Positions 25,891 through 37,583 of a DNA stretch of 64,000 nucleotides are shown piece after piece. The position numbers were made by a program, and so were the translations under genes. The notes beneath the pieces were generated by a model, which did no database searches, was not told the DNA's origin, and was given only the letters and a program-made list of their open reading frames with translations. This DNA comes from Methylobacter sp. Lineage in GTDB: Bacteria > Pseudomonadota > Gammaproteobacteria > Methylococcales > Methylomonadaceae. The stretch covers positions 1-64,000 of the forward strand of contig NZ_JAUXVR010000026.1 of assembly GCF_030680395.1 (NCBI RefSeq), in the 5' to 3' direction. Each line of letters begins with the position of its first letter. Within the stretch, counting starts at the first letter, position 1.

Positions 25891-27467
25891 AAATGAAAAC
25901 CCGCTGGACGATCCATTTTTTAATCATAATGATTCCGTTCAGCATTCCTTTAGCAGCAGGCTTTTATTGGTTATGGCTGCATCAGCTGCTGATTTTATGG
26001 CTCTCAGCTGCGGCTGTGTTGGGCGGGATATGGTGGCTCATTAACCAACGTTTGAGCCGACAGGATTTGGAACTGGAATTACTCGACATTTCTCCATCAG
26101 TCGAAAAAACCGCTCAAAGCAAACGGGCGTATGAAAAAATTGAGCAGATTTCCGCAGTACACAGAAACAGCAATCCTGATCTGGCCTCTTCGGAATTTTA
26201 TATGCAGACCCTGCTTGAAGTGATGCGGGCCGTAGCGGAGCAGTATTATCCGAAACGTAAAGACGCTCTGTTGGAAATTAAGCTGCCCTATCTGCTCAAA
26301 GTCATCGAAATGTTGGCGCAGGAATTACGCGTGAGTCTTTCGGAAAACGTGCCGGGCAGTCATATTTTCTCGGTGAACGATATTGTTCGCAGTCAGCGCT
26401 TAGCTAATCGCGGACGTGAGCTCTATCGCCTGTTTCGTATCGTATCCGCCGGGTTGGACCCGATATCCGCCATGGTTCGCGAACTAAGAATACTCGCTAC
26501 CGATAGTCTATTGACGCATTCCACCGAGGACATCAAGCGCTGGCTTATCGACGCTTATATCAAGAAAATAGGCTATTACGCGATAGAGCTTTACAGCGGA
26601 AACCTGATTCTGGATAACAGTTTGTTCGCTCACGCGACCCGATCATCTCAGCAGGAACTGGACAAAATCAAGCACCGGGAAGCAGCTGCGTCTGCGGAAC
26701 CGTTCCGCATACTGGTGCTGGGCCAGACCAATGCCGGTAAATCCAGCCTGATCAATGTTCTGTTTGGGGTCAAAAAAGCCGAAACCGATGTGGTTCCTAC
26801 AACAGAAGGCATCACTTCTTATCTGCTGGAACGTCCCGGATTGGAAACCGCGATTATATCGGACTGCGAAGGTTATGGCAGCGATGGTTATCAGGGGGCG
26901 CTTTCCACCAGGGTTTCGGAAGAAATCGTCCGCAGTGACATTATTATTTTGGTGATTTCCGCAATCAATGTCGCGCGTGCCCCCGATAAAAAAATGCTGC
27001 AAACCATTCGGGATTGTTTTGAAGCCAAGAACAGGAACAGTTTACCGCCCATCGCTGTGGCATTGACGCATGTCGATCAGTTGCGACCGCTCAGGGAATG
27101 GAGCCCGCCTTATGATGTTATCAAGCCAGGCTCGCCCAAAGCACAGGCAATAAGACTGATGATGGAGACTGTAACGACGGAATTGGGCTTAAAAATCGAA
27201 CAAATTGCACCGGTCAATTTAAAACCGGGCTTTGAATATAATGTTGAGGAAGGGTTAATTCCGGCCGTTTTTCAGCAGCTCGAACAAGCCAAGCAGGTGC
27301 GCTATCTGCGTTGTCTTAAAGAATATCGTAAAGAGGATTATTGGCGCAGACTTTGGAATCAATCCAAGCGAGCCGGGCAATATTTTGCTAAAAAAGGTTT
27401 CAGCAGTCTGGAAAAATCGTCTGCCGCCCTGCCTGAAAAGGCAGAACGAGGCGGGGAAAGTCGCTGA
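25887..27467 (+). CDS. Membrane-anchored GTPase (YfjP/YeeP or dynamin-like type)
   Basis: 526 residues. Two membrane segments at about 8-30 and 35-50 anchor it. A helical region (60-250) precedes a G domain: P-loop G-Q-T-N-A-G-K-S-S-L-I-N-V-L-F-G (about 279-294), T-T-E-G-I-T-S (G2), D-C-E-G-Y-G (G3, unusual for D-x-x-G) and a T-H-V-D motif (G4). The C-terminus is Lys/Arg-rich. The start overlaps the stop of the preceding GTPase, so both are co-translated. The family is common in gammaproteobacteria; the function is not defined. Confidence 0.82.
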   Translation: MKMKTRWTIHFLIIMIPFSIPLAAGFYWLWLHQLLILWLSAAAVLGGIWWLINQRLSRQDLELELLDISPSVEKTAQSKRAYEKIEQISAVHRNSNPDLASSEFYMQTLLEVMRAVAEQYYPKRKDALLEIKLPYLLKVIEMLAQELRVSLSENVPGSHIFSVNDIVRSQRLANRGRELYRLFRIVSAGLDPISAMVRELRILATDSLLTHSTEDIKRWLIDAYIKKIGYYAIELYSGNLILDNSLFAHATRSSQQELDKIKHREAAASAEPFRILVLGQTNAGKSSLINVLFGVKKAETDVVPTTEGITSYLLERPGLETAIISDCEGYGSDGYQGALSTRVSEEIVRSDIIILVISAINVARAPDKKMLQTIRDCFEAKNRNSLPPIAVALTHVDQLRPLREWSPPYDVIKPGSPKAQAIRLMMETVTTELGLKIEQIAPVNLKPGFEYNVEEGLIPAVFQQLEQAKQVRYLRCLKEYRKEDYWRRLWNQSKRAGQYFAKKGFSSLEKSSAALPEKAERGGESR

Positions 27468-27496
27468 CTGCCCCGCCTATTCACTTATTTAAGAAG

Positions 27497-27649
27497 CCGG
27501 TACTCAGTCAGTCTTGTTATGTCGTGTAAAAATTGTTTAGCTCAGCGTAAATCCGTTCATCTCATTCGACAAGCTCATGACAGGCTTCGGCAGGCTCAGG
27601 ACGAACGGATTTACTTTTACCCGTCAAAATAGAGTTGCCTGAGTACTGG
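27497..27649. repeat. MITE-like palindromic repeat, copy 2
   Basis: Ends CCGGTACTCAGTCAGT and its approximate reverse complement GTTGCCTGAGTACTGG. Inside, GTAAATCCGTTC (27547-27558) and GAACGGATTTAC (27603-27614) pair perfectly. It carries about 20 extra bases (a second TTCGGCAGGCTCAGGACGAA-type unit) compared with copy 1 at 10835-10966. It separates the GTPase pair from the convergent GGDEF/EAL gene. Confidence 0.75.
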
Positions 27650-27713
27650 AGGATATCGTGGGAACGTAAATTCCATCCTGAATTAGGAGCGAAAGGGGAT
27701 CATGTCTTGTTGT

Positions 27714-29939
27714 TCAAATCCCCAGAGAACGCTCAAACTCCTCCAGCGACATGGCCTTGCCGATCAGGTTGCCCTGGTAAGTGAGGCAGCCGTGCAGTTC
27801 CAGAAATGCACGCTGCTCTTCGGTTTCTACGCCCTCGGCAATAATATCCATTCCCAAGTTGCTGGCCATGCCGATGATGGTCTGCACGATCACCGTATCG
27901 GCAGGCTTAACGCCAATGTTATGCACGAAAGACTGATCGATTTTCAGTTGATCGAATGGCAGTTGCGCCAGGCAAGCCAACGATGAATAGCCGGTGCCGA
28001 AATCATCGATAGAGAAGCTCACGCCGATTTCTTTGAGTCTTTCCATTTTGGCAATAGTGTCGTCAATGTCGTCGAATACCAGGCTTTCGGTGAATTCGAG
28101 TTTGAGCCGATCCGCTTTGATAGCGGATTTGTTCAGTATCGCGCACACTTGTTCGGTAAAGTCGGGTTGATGGAACTGGCGAGCGCTGACGTTAACGGCA
28201 AGCTGCAAATCACGGGTTTGTGCATGGCTTTCCCATCGTTTAAGCTGGGCGCAGGTGTCTTCCAGCACCCACTGTCCAACGGGCATTATTAATCCGATTT
28301 CTTCAGCCAGTGGAATGAATTCGTGCGGCGGGACAAAACCGCGCTCAGGGTGTTCCCAGCGCAACAACACTTCGGCGCCGACCGTTTGACCGTCGTGGCG
28401 CGTCTGCCGCTGAAAATAGAGCTTGAATTGGTTTTTTATCAGCGCAAAGCGCAAGTCTGCTTCCAAGGCGGCCCGAGCCGTAACCGCCTCTTGCATATCC
28501 TGGTCGAAAAAACGCAAGGTGTTGCGGCCTGCGGCCTTGGCGCCATACATGGCGATATCCGCCCGTTTCAGAAGCGTGTTTATTTCATGCTGATGATTGA
28601 TGAATAGCGTGATGCCGATGCTCGGCGTGTTTCGATACTCATGGCTGGTGAGTTGGTAGGCCTGGTTGAGCGAAATAATAATTTTTTCGCCGATGGTCTT
28701 AGCCTTGACAGCGGCTTCTTTAATATTCTTGCTCAGTTCTTCCAGCATGATGACAAACTCGTCGCCGCCCTGACGAGACACGGTGTCGCCTTTTCGCACA
28801 CAGTCCATAAGCCGCTGTGCGACCTGTTGCAGTAATACGTCCCCCATGTCATGCCCGAGATGGTCATTAAGGGATTTGAAGTTATCCAGATCAATGAACA
28901 GCAATGCGCCGTATTTTTTACTGCGCGTGCTGGTGGCCAGTGCTTGTTGCAACCTGTCCAACAACAGTCTGCGGTTCGGCAAGGCGGTCAGTGGATCGTA
29001 GTAAGCGAGCTGTTTTATTTCCTCCTCCGAGGCTTTGCGTACAGATATATCGGTCTGTGAGCCGACGTAGTGAGTGATGTTTCCAGTGCTGTCCTTTACG
29101 GCTGTGATGGTTAGCCATTTAGGGTAGATTTCACCATTTTTGCGTTGATCCCATATTTCGCCCTGCCAGGATCCGGTGCGATTAATGCACTCCCACATAT
29201 CAGTGTAAAAGGCCTCGTCGTGGTATCCCGATTTGAACAGGCGGGGCGTTTGGCCTATCAGTTCTTCGGCGCTGTAGCCGGTAATGTCGGTAAAGGCCCG
29301 GTTAACCCGTAAAATCAGGTTATCGGCATTGGTGATCATGATGCCTTCCTGAGCCTCAAAGGCGACCGCGGCGATACGCAATTCTTCTTCTGCGTGCTTG
29401 CTTTCAGTGATATCGGTGAGAGTGATGCGCAGCATCGGGGATTGATCGTCGCTCATTACCCGCAGACAGTCCAGCCGGGCATAAAAGTGGCTATCGTCGC
29501 GTTTGATTGTCAGTTCGATGTTTTTCTGCTCTCCTTCGTGCTTCAGTGCATTTTTGAATAGAAGATACCAGCGGTCGCTGTCTTGGGGGGCGATCAAGTT
29601 GGCGAAAGGGTGGTTTATCAGGCTGCTGCGTTGCACTCCGAGTAGCGCGGCGGCGGTAAGGTTGATCTCGATAATCTTACCTTCGGGCGTGAGGGTGAGG
29701 TAGCCAACGGGAGCGAATTCATAAAGATTGAGGTAGCGGTTATGAGATGCTTCCAGAGCTGCACGGGCGTGCTGTAATTCCTCGTTTTGCATCTCCAGTT
29801 CAATCTGGTGCGCCCGTAGTTCATGGAGCAGCTTCTCCATGGAATGAGATGATGGCTCGACCGGAGTGCGGGCGCGTCGATCTACGGCCCCGATGCGTGG
29901 TTTTAATTGCCGATTCAGTTTGGTGGGTTTGCTGTTCAT
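27714..29939 (-). CDS. PAS-PAS-GGDEF-EAL protein (cyclic-di-GMP synthase/phosphodiesterase)
   Basis: 741 residues. A short coiled coil (about 30-65) is followed by two PAS domains (about 65-180 and 185-305), a GGDEF domain (about 310-470) and an EAL domain (about 485-735). The GGDEF motif is intact (R-Q-G-G-D-E-F), with the RxxD inhibitory site R-K-G-D five residues before it, so synthesis should be feedback-inhibited. The EAL signature reads E-V-L-L-R and the loop-6 motif D-D-F-G-T-G is intact, so hydrolysis is also possible. No signal peptide or membrane segment, so it is cytosolic. It lies 90 bases downstream of the CheB/CheR gene. Confidence 0.93.
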   Translation of the reverse strand: MNSKPTKLNRQLKPRIGAVDRRARTPVEPSSHSMEKLLHELRAHQIELEMQNEELQHARAALEASHNRYLNLYEFAPVGYLTLTPEGKIIEINLTAAALLGVQRSSLINHPFANLIAPQDSDRWYLLFKNALKHEGEQKNIELTIKRDDSHFYARLDCLRVMSDDQSPMLRITLTDITESKHAEEELRIAAVAFEAQEGIMITNADNLILRVNRAFTDITGYSAEELIGQTPRLFKSGYHDEAFYTDMWECINRTGSWQGEIWDQRKNGEIYPKWLTITAVKDSTGNITHYVGSQTDISVRKASEEEIKQLAYYDPLTALPNRRLLLDRLQQALATSTRSKKYGALLFIDLDNFKSLNDHLGHDMGDVLLQQVAQRLMDCVRKGDTVSRQGGDEFVIMLEELSKNIKEAAVKAKTIGEKIIISLNQAYQLTSHEYRNTPSIGITLFINHQHEINTLLKRADIAMYGAKAAGRNTLRFFDQDMQEAVTARAALEADLRFALIKNQFKLYFQRQTRHDGQTVGAEVLLRWEHPERGFVPPHEFIPLAEEIGLIMPVGQWVLEDTCAQLKRWESHAQTRDLQLAVNVSARQFHQPDFTEQVCAILNKSAIKADRLKLEFTESLVFDDIDDTIAKMERLKEIGVSFSIDDFGTGYSSLACLAQLPFDQLKIDQSFVHNIGVKPADTVIVQTIIGMASNLGMDIIAEGVETEEQRAFLELHGCLTYQGNLIGKAMSLEEFERSLGI

Positions 29940-30029
29940 GTAAACTCCATACTGTTATTTAAGATAGCGATAGCTTGGGTTGTTCCTTTTGCGCACTTAA
30001 ACCGGTAAGTTTGAATAATATAATACAAC

Positions 30030-32966
30030 CTATGGCTTGTCGGTAACATTATCCATCGCCAGCAGGATCAATTGTGGTTCGCCGCTCGGGCCGATAATAC
30101 TGCGGGCGTTGAGCAATATTTTACGGTAACCGATGTTGGGGAAATCATGCTCCACCTGATAGTTATCAAAAGCCTGATTGTGCGGCAGGACGGTCTCCAG
30201 CAGGTCGCGCAAGGCGGGGATGTTCCATTGGCCGTTGCCCAGTTCGTAGATCGGCCGACCCACGGTTTCTTTGGCCGTCACTTGAAAACCTTGATAAAAC
30301 GAGCGGCTGGCAGTGACGACTTTTAAGGCGTCATTAAGTACGATCAGCGGTTCGCGCACTGTATTGACGATGCCTTCGGCCAATAGCCGTGCTTCTTGTG
30401 TGGCTATAGCCCGGGTGCGTTCGGTGATGTTGGTGAAAGTCAGCACCACGCCGTCAATCATGTTGTCCAGGGTTCGGTAAGGCTGAATGCGTGCCAAGTA
30501 ACAGTTGCCGTTCAAGGTTTTTACTTCGCGTTCTATGGGCGCCAGATTATCGAGAACGGCATGGGCGGCATCCAGCAGGTCGTCTTTACCTTCCAGTTCA
30601 GGTCTGATGTCGCTCAGTGCGCGGCCCACGTCCGAGGCAACCAGGCGGTAGACTTGGGCTGCATCGCGGGTAAAACGCCGGATGATCAGGTTTTGATCGA
30701 GGAAGATGGTACCGACATGGATGTTGTCGAGCAAGTTCTTCATGTCGTTTTGCATGTCGGCCAGTTGTATAATTTTGGCCTGTAGTTCGGAGTTTACGGT
30801 GACCAGTTCTTCATTGATGGATTGTAATTCCTCTTTGGAAGTTTCCAGTTCTTCATTGGTGGATTGCAGTTCTTCATTGGTGGATTGCATCTCTTCGTTA
30901 GTGCACTTAAGCTCCTCGTTGGATGCAAACTGTTCCTCGATGGTAGCCTGGAGATTTTCTTTGGTGTAGGCCAGCTCACGTTCCAGTTCCTCAATATGAT
31001 GCAGTCCATCCAGCTTGGAGGTGCGCTTGGCACGCGCCGGTTTCGGTTTGTCTGATGCGGGGTGTGTTATATCTTGAAAACTGACCAGCAGCAGGTTTTG
31101 CTGATCATTCGGATTCGACAAGGGGCGTACCCAAAGGTGCACAGGGTGGAAATCGCCGTTGGTCTTGACCGATAGTTCCCGGCTCAGGGTCGGTGTGCCT
31201 TGGTTTGAGGCCGAAATAGCTGAGCGCAGTTCCAGTTGCAGACCCTCCCGAGCCATATCGATTATGTTGAGGGTGGCATGGCCGGGCGCAGGGCGCAAGT
31301 AGTTGCCGGTTTCGCCATAGACGTAAAGGATATTGCCTTTGAGGTCCGTCACTACCGAGGTGGGGGCGTAGAATTGAAGCAGTACACGCCGGGTCAGTTC
31401 GGCCAGGTTGTTCTCCCTGGCGGATTTCATGATGTCTTCCGGCGATTTGTGAGCCTGTTCTGTCGTCCAGCTCAAGTTGCTGGTCAACATAGCGCGGGTT
31501 GACGCGGCGGTGGGAATGGTGCGGTAGAGTTTCCATTTACGATTGAGTGGGGTAAACAGCTCGGTATGGTTGCCGATGCCCTCCGACGGCGACAGAAACA
31601 GCACCCCGCCCGGTTTGAGTGCGTAGTGAAAGGCGGGGATAAGGCGGTTTTGCAGTTCCGGTTCGAGGTAAATCATCAGATTGCGACAACTGAGCAGATC
31701 GAGCTTGGTAAAAGGCGGATCTTTGATGACATTCTGAACGGCGAACACCACCATTTCACGTATTTCTTTCTTGACCCGATAGCCGCCGTTTTCTTTGATG
31801 AAGAAACGGCGTAAACGCTCAGGCGTGACATCCAGAGTGATGTTGGGGGGGTAGAGACCGGCACGGGCGATGGTAACGGGGTCATCGGCAATGTCAGTGC
31901 TGTAAATCTGCGTTTTAAACTCAGTCTGGTCTTTATCCATGAGTTCACGCAACACCATGGCAATGGAATAGGCCTCCTCACCGGTGGCGCATCCCGCCAC
32001 CCAGGCGCGGAAAACGTAATCTTGCGGTTTGTCCGCCAACAGTGTCGGCAGGATGTCCTGCTTCAGCGCAATGAAAGCCTCCGGGTCGCGAAAGAAGCTG
32101 GTGACATTGATCAGCAGTTCTTTGAACAGTGACGCTGTCTCGGATGGATGTTCCTTAAGGTAGCAAGCATAGGTTTCGGTATCGTCAATGCCGTTTTGCG
32201 ACATGCGTCGCTGGATGCGGCGGGTAATGGTGCTTTTTTTGTAGAGCGAGAAATCGTGGCCGGTGCTGGTGCGTAACTGCAGCAGGATGTGATTGATGCC
32301 GCTTAATGCAACCGGAGGTGAGGGAGGGCGCTGGAGAGTCAGAGTGAGCATGTCGGATAGCAATACTTCGGGCATTTTTTCCACAGGCAAAACATGGGTG
32401 ACATAGCCTGTCTGAATGGCGCTGACCGGCATGCCGTCGAATTTGGCGGTAGTCGGTTCCTGTGCCAGGGTGATGCCGCCGGCGCCGAGGATGGCGCGTA
32501 ATCCTAAAGTACCGTCAGTGCCGGTGCCGGAGAGAATGATGCCGACGGACTTTTCGGCCTGATCTTCGGCCAGTGAACGCAGGAAGCTATCGATAGGCAT
32601 ACGCTGCCCGTGCGGCACTGCCGGTATGCTTAGTTGCAAAGCCCCATGAAAAATGGTCATGTCGCGGTTGGGGGGGATGACATAGACGCAGTTAGGCATA
32701 GCTTGCATTTGGTCTTGCGCCTCAACTACCGGCATAGTCGTGGTGCGCTGCAGGATTTCGGTGAGGATGCTGGCATGGCTGGGGTCGAGATGCGAAACCA
32801 ATACGAAGGCCATGCCGGTATCGGGGGGGGCGTGGCGAAAGAATTGCTCGAAGGCTTCCAGGCCACCGGCGGAAGCGCCTAAGCCGACAATGGGAAAGTC
32901 GCCTCTTTGTCGAGGCTGATTTTCCGGGTAAGCCAATGGAGTTGATTGGGTTTTATTCTGGGTCAT
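30030..32966 (-). CDS. CheB-CheR-PAS fusion protein
   Basis: 978 residues. An N-terminal CheB-type methylesterase domain (about 20-210) has its serine in G-L-G-A-S-A-G-G, histidine in V-S-H-L-D and aspartate in G-T-G-T-D-G-T. A CheR-type methyltransferase domain (about 220-490) contains N-V-T-S-F-F-R-D-P and S-C-R-N-L-M-I-Y. A PAS-like region precedes a striking coiled coil (about 650-725) made of repeated N-E-E-L/M-x-S-T units, then two PAS domains. There is no receiver domain. No methyl-accepting receptor or CheA is nearby, so it probably acts in non-motility signalling together with the GGDEF/EAL gene, which follows on the same strand. Confidence 0.93.
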   Translation of the reverse strand: MTQNKTQSTPLAYPENQPRQRGDFPIVGLGASAGGLEAFEQFFRHAPPDTGMAFVLVSHLDPSHASILTEILQRTTTMPVVEAQDQMQAMPNCVYVIPPNRDMTIFHGALQLSIPAVPHGQRMPIDSFLRSLAEDQAEKSVGIILSGTGTDGTLGLRAILGAGGITLAQEPTTAKFDGMPVSAIQTGYVTHVLPVEKMPEVLLSDMLTLTLQRPPSPPVALSGINHILLQLRTSTGHDFSLYKKSTITRRIQRRMSQNGIDDTETYACYLKEHPSETASLFKELLINVTSFFRDPEAFIALKQDILPTLLADKPQDYVFRAWVAGCATGEEAYSIAMVLRELMDKDQTEFKTQIYSTDIADDPVTIARAGLYPPNITLDVTPERLRRFFIKENGGYRVKKEIREMVVFAVQNVIKDPPFTKLDLLSCRNLMIYLEPELQNRLIPAFHYALKPGGVLFLSPSEGIGNHTELFTPLNRKWKLYRTIPTAASTRAMLTSNLSWTTEQAHKSPEDIMKSARENNLAELTRRVLLQFYAPTSVVTDLKGNILYVYGETGNYLRPAPGHATLNIIDMAREGLQLELRSAISASNQGTPTLSRELSVKTNGDFHPVHLWVRPLSNPNDQQNLLLVSFQDITHPASDKPKPARAKRTSKLDGLHHIEELERELAYTKENLQATIEEQFASNEELKCTNEEMQSTNEELQSTNEELETSKEELQSINEELVTVNSELQAKIIQLADMQNDMKNLLDNIHVGTIFLDQNLIIRRFTRDAAQVYRLVASDVGRALSDIRPELEGKDDLLDAAHAVLDNLAPIEREVKTLNGNCYLARIQPYRTLDNMIDGVVLTFTNITERTRAIATQEARLLAEGIVNTVREPLIVLNDALKVVTASRSFYQGFQVTAKETVGRPIYELGNGQWNIPALRDLLETVLPHNQAFDNYQVEHDFPNIGYRKILLNARSIIGPSGEPQLILLAMDNVTDKP

Positions 32967-33309
32967 GGTGGGATGCTCTGTTCGTAGGGCACTGCGGCGG
33001 ATAGGTGATTTGTCAGGATTTAATAATGTTTTATCAGGGTAAAGTCAATTCATTTCCCCCGTGATGCATTTAACTGCGTGTCATCCGCGTCTGTTTTTGG
33101 CATGCGTGTCAAGCTGGTTTCGCCGTGTGCAGATACTAAAATACCGGTAAATTGATAGTATGTGATTATAGTCATCTTTGTCAGCTTTAGACTACACGCT
33201 TGCGTTCTTTTTGCTGTTTATTGAACGTAATGGCGGTTGGACAAGCGGAAATGATGGGAGTCTGTGTTTTTGCATTTGTTAAAAGACTCATCGGTAAGCC
33301 TTGTGGCTG
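32967..33309. other. Intergenic region upstream of the nqr operon
   Basis: About 340 bases between divergent genes. No convincing open frame, RNA or repeat was seen. It should contain the CheB/CheR promoter on the minus strand. Confidence 0.4.
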
Positions 33310-33338
33310 TTGAGAATGCCTCGCTTTTGTGGTTTAAT
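33310..33338 (+). promoter_or_regulatory. Candidate sigma-70 promoter of nqr operon
   Basis: TTGAGA (33310-33315) and TTTAAT (33333-33338) with a 17-base spacer, about 100 bases before nqrA. Position and spacing fit, but the match is imperfect. Confidence 0.4.
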
Positions 33339-33414
33339 GCCAGCGTTTTACGTCTTAATGCGCCTCTTGTTTTATTGGTATTTGAAATGAAAGGATGGTT
33401 TCGCCGCAACTTGA

Positions 33415-34784
<1,370 letters not shown>

Positions 34785-34785
<1 letters not shown>

Positions 34786-35987
34786 TGTCGCCTAGAGATA
34801 TTTTAGATAGCATGGAGCCGCATTTCACCAAGGGTGGGCGGTTCGAAAAGTATTACGGTCTCTACGAGATGGTGGATACTTTTATTTATACACCGGCTGA
34901 TGTAACGCGTGGAGCAACGCATGTTCGCGATGGTAATGACCTGAAACGAACCATGACTTTTGTTGTTATCGCAACATTGTTCTGTGTTTTGATGGCCTTG
35001 TATAACACGGGCTATCAGGCCAATTTGGCCATGGCAGCGATGGGCTTGGAGCAAGCTCAGGGCTGGCGCAGTATCCCGATGATGATCTTTGGATACAGCA
35101 CGATGAATCCGTTTTCGAATATGGTTCACGGCGCGTTGTATTTTCTGCCTATTTATCTGGTCACGCTGGCTGTCGGCGGCGTGTGGGAAGTATTGTTCGC
35201 AACCGTTCGCGGCCATGAAGTCAATGAAGGCTTTCTGGTGTCGTCAATGTTATACACATTGATTATGCCGCCCGATATGCCTTTATGGCAGGTGGCTTTG
35301 GGTATTTCCTTCGGTATTGTTATCGGCAAGGAAGTATTCGGCGGCACAGGTAAAAATTTCCTGAATCCGGCGTTAACCGGGCGGGCGTTTTTATATTTCG
35401 CTTATCCCGCGTCTATTTCAGGTGATTCGGTCTGGGTTGCAGTCGACGGCTATACCGCAGCTACGCCTTTGGGATTGGCGGCAAATGGCGGTCTTGAAGC
35501 GATTTATTCGGCCAATTACAGTTGGATGCAAACTTTCTTTGGTTTTGAGCCGGGCTGTCTTGGCGAAACCTCAACGCTGGCTATTTTAATTGGCGCGGCA
35601 TTCCTGCTGTACACGAAGGTTGCGTCGTACCGCATCATGGGCGGCGTATTTGCAGGCATGGTGGCGACTTCGTTGCTGTTCAATTTTATCGGCAGCGACA
35701 CCAATCATATGTTTGCGTTGCCTTGGTACTGGCATTTGACGCTGGGCGGCTTTGCTTTCGGTATGGTTTATATGGCCACCGATCCTGTGAGTGCGGCAAT
35801 GACCGATACCGGTCGCTGGGTGTTCGGGGCTTTAGTCGGAGGTATGACGGTATTAATCAGGGTTGTTAATCCGGCGTTCCCGGAAGGTATTATGCTGGCT
35901 ATTCTATTTTCCAACATGTTTGCGCCTACGATAGATTATTTTGTCATTCAGGCCAATATCAGAAGAAGGATGAAACGTCATGCTTAA
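34785..35987 (+). CDS. nqrB: Na+-translocating NADH:quinone reductase subunit B
   Basis: 400 residues with about ten membrane segments. It carries riboflavin and a covalent FMN; the threonine attachment motif is D-G-Y-T-A-A-T-P-L (about residues 225-235). It forms the membrane core of the sodium pump with NqrD and NqrE. It overlaps nqrC by eight bases. Confidence 0.97.
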
Positions 35988-36903
35988 GTGCGAACAGTTC
36001 AATAAAATATGCGTCGCGCTGGATAATTGCGAGCATTACCAAAAATTCAAGGTTTACCGGGATAATGTTCTTGCCCTGGGGAATGACAGTCTGGAAAAAA
36101 CCATTGCCATTGCGGTTGCGCTGTGTCTGGTTTGTGCGGTTCTGGTTTCATTCTCTGCGGTCGCCTTAAAGTCTCTTCAAGTCCATAACAAAGAACTGGA
36201 TATGAAGAAGAATATTCTCGATGTGGCAGGTTTGCTTCAGGAAGGTGGCGATATAGACTCGGATTTTGCGGAAAAAATTGAAGCTAAAATCGTCAATCTG
36301 GAAACAGGCGACTATGTCGAGGATATGAATGTTGCTGAATACGATCAACGTAAAGCGGCGAAAGATCCGGCTTTAAGTGTGGCTATTCCGAAAGATAAAG
36401 ATATTGCCCACATCCGGATCAAGGCTAAATACGCCAAGGTCTATTTGGTCAAGGAGTCGGGTGCGATCAGGTCGATTATTCTGCCGGTAAACGGTTATGG
36501 ATTGTGGTCTACGTTATATGGCTTTTTGTCATTGGATGCTGACGGGCAGACCGTACAAAGCATCAACTTTTATGATCAGCAGGAAACGCCGGGACTGGGC
36601 GGCGAAGTCGTCAATCCCAAATGGCGTGCGCTGTGGAAAGGCAAGAAAGTCTATGCGGAAAGCGATCAGCCTTCACTGGAAAAAGGCCTGATAGAGGAAG
36701 CTGAGATTGGCGAACCTGCGTTGAGTCTGATTAAAGGCGTGGTCGATAACACCAAGCCGGGTTCGCAATATCAGGTCGATGGTCTGGCGGGCGCGTCATT
36801 AACCAGTACCGGTGTAACTAATCTGGTCAGATACTGGATGAGTAATGAAGGTTTTGCCCCGTATTTAGCTAAAGTAAGAACAGTTAAAGGAGTTAAATCA
36901 TGA
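35980..36903 (+). CDS. nqrC: Na+-translocating NADH:quinone reductase subunit C, with N-terminal extension
   Basis: 307 residues, longer than the roughly 260 common for NqrC. One membrane segment (about 43-64) and a periplasmic FMN-binding domain; the covalent FMN threonine is in [10 protein letters not shown] near residue 270. The first 40 residues (three cysteines: K-C-E, K-I-C-V, D-N-C-E) precede the usual start region. No ATG, GTG or TTG lies in frame between 35980 and the membrane segment, so the extension appears genuine. It overlaps nqrD by four bases. Confidence 0.95.
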   Translation: MLKCEQFNKICVALDNCEHYQKFKVYRDNVLALGNDSLEKTIAIAVALCLVCAVLVSFSAVALKSLQVHNKELDMKKNILDVAGLLQEGGDIDSDFAEKIEAKIVNLETGDYVEDMNVAEYDQRKAAKDPALSVAIPKDKDIAHIRIKAKYAKVYLVKESGAIRSIILPVNGYGLWSTLYGFLSLDADGQTVQSINFYDQQETPGLGGEVVNPKWRALWKGKKVYAESDQPSLEKGLIEEAEIGEPALSLIKGVVDNTKPGSQYQVDGLAGASLTSTGVTNLVRYWMSNEGFAPYLAKVRTVKGVKS

Positions 36904-37583
36904 GTGCGGTATTATTAAATGATGAAACAAAAAAGGTACTAATTACTCCATTGGTTAATGATAATCCCATTACTTTGCAGGTTTTGGGGATTTGTTCAGC
37001 CTTGGCGGTGACTTCACAAATGTCGACATCGCTGATTATGGCGTTGGCGTTGACCTTGGTGACGGCGTTTTCCAGTGCGGCAATCAGTGCGATCAGAAAT
37101 CATATTCCCAGCAGTATTCGGATTATTGTGCAAATGACCATTATTGCGTCATTAGTTATCGTGGTTGATCAGTTATTAAAAGCCTTTGCTTATGATGTCA
37201 GTAAGCAATTATCGGTATTCGTGGGCTTGATTATTACCAACTGTATCGTTATGGGGCGTGCTGAAGGTTATGCGATGAAAAATCCGCCTTTAGAAAGTTT
37301 CATGGACGGCATCGGTAATGGTTTGGGTTATAGCCTGATATTGATTATCGTGGCATTTTTTAGAGAAACGTTGGGTTCTGGTAAATTATTGGGTATCGAA
37401 GTCTTCAAGCTAACCAAGGATGGCGGCTGGTATGACCCTAATGGCTTGATGTTGCTGCCGCCCAGCGCTTTCTTTATTATCGGTTTGATTATCTGGTCTG
37501 TCCGTCAATGGAAGCCGGAGCAAACTGAAAAGGTAGAATTCAAGATTATGTCGATTGCGCACGGTGAAGGAGGGCATCACTAA
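36900..37583 (+). CDS. nqrD: Na+-translocating NADH:quinone reductase subunit D
   Basis: 227 residues, six membrane segments. Typical NqrD motifs: [14 protein letters not shown] (about 110-123), whose cysteine takes part in the iron site shared with NqrE, and G-N-G-L-G-Y. ATGA overlap with nqrC; its stop overlaps the nqrE start. Confidence 0.97.
   Translation: MSAVLLNDETKKVLITPLVNDNPITLQVLGICSALAVTSQMSTSLIMALALTLVTAFSSAAISAIRNHIPSSIRIIVQMTIIASLVIVVDQLLKAFAYDVSKQLSVFVGLIITNCIVMGRAEGYAMKNPPLESFMDGIGNGLGYSLILIIVAFFRETLGSGKLLGIEVFKLTKDGGWYDPNGLMLLPPSAFFIIGLIIWSVRQWKPEQTEKVEFKIMSIAHGEGGHH

Noticed and set aside
30794-31055. Frames on both strands within the CheB/CheR coiled coil
   Set aside because: Caused by repetition of the N-E-E-L coding units.
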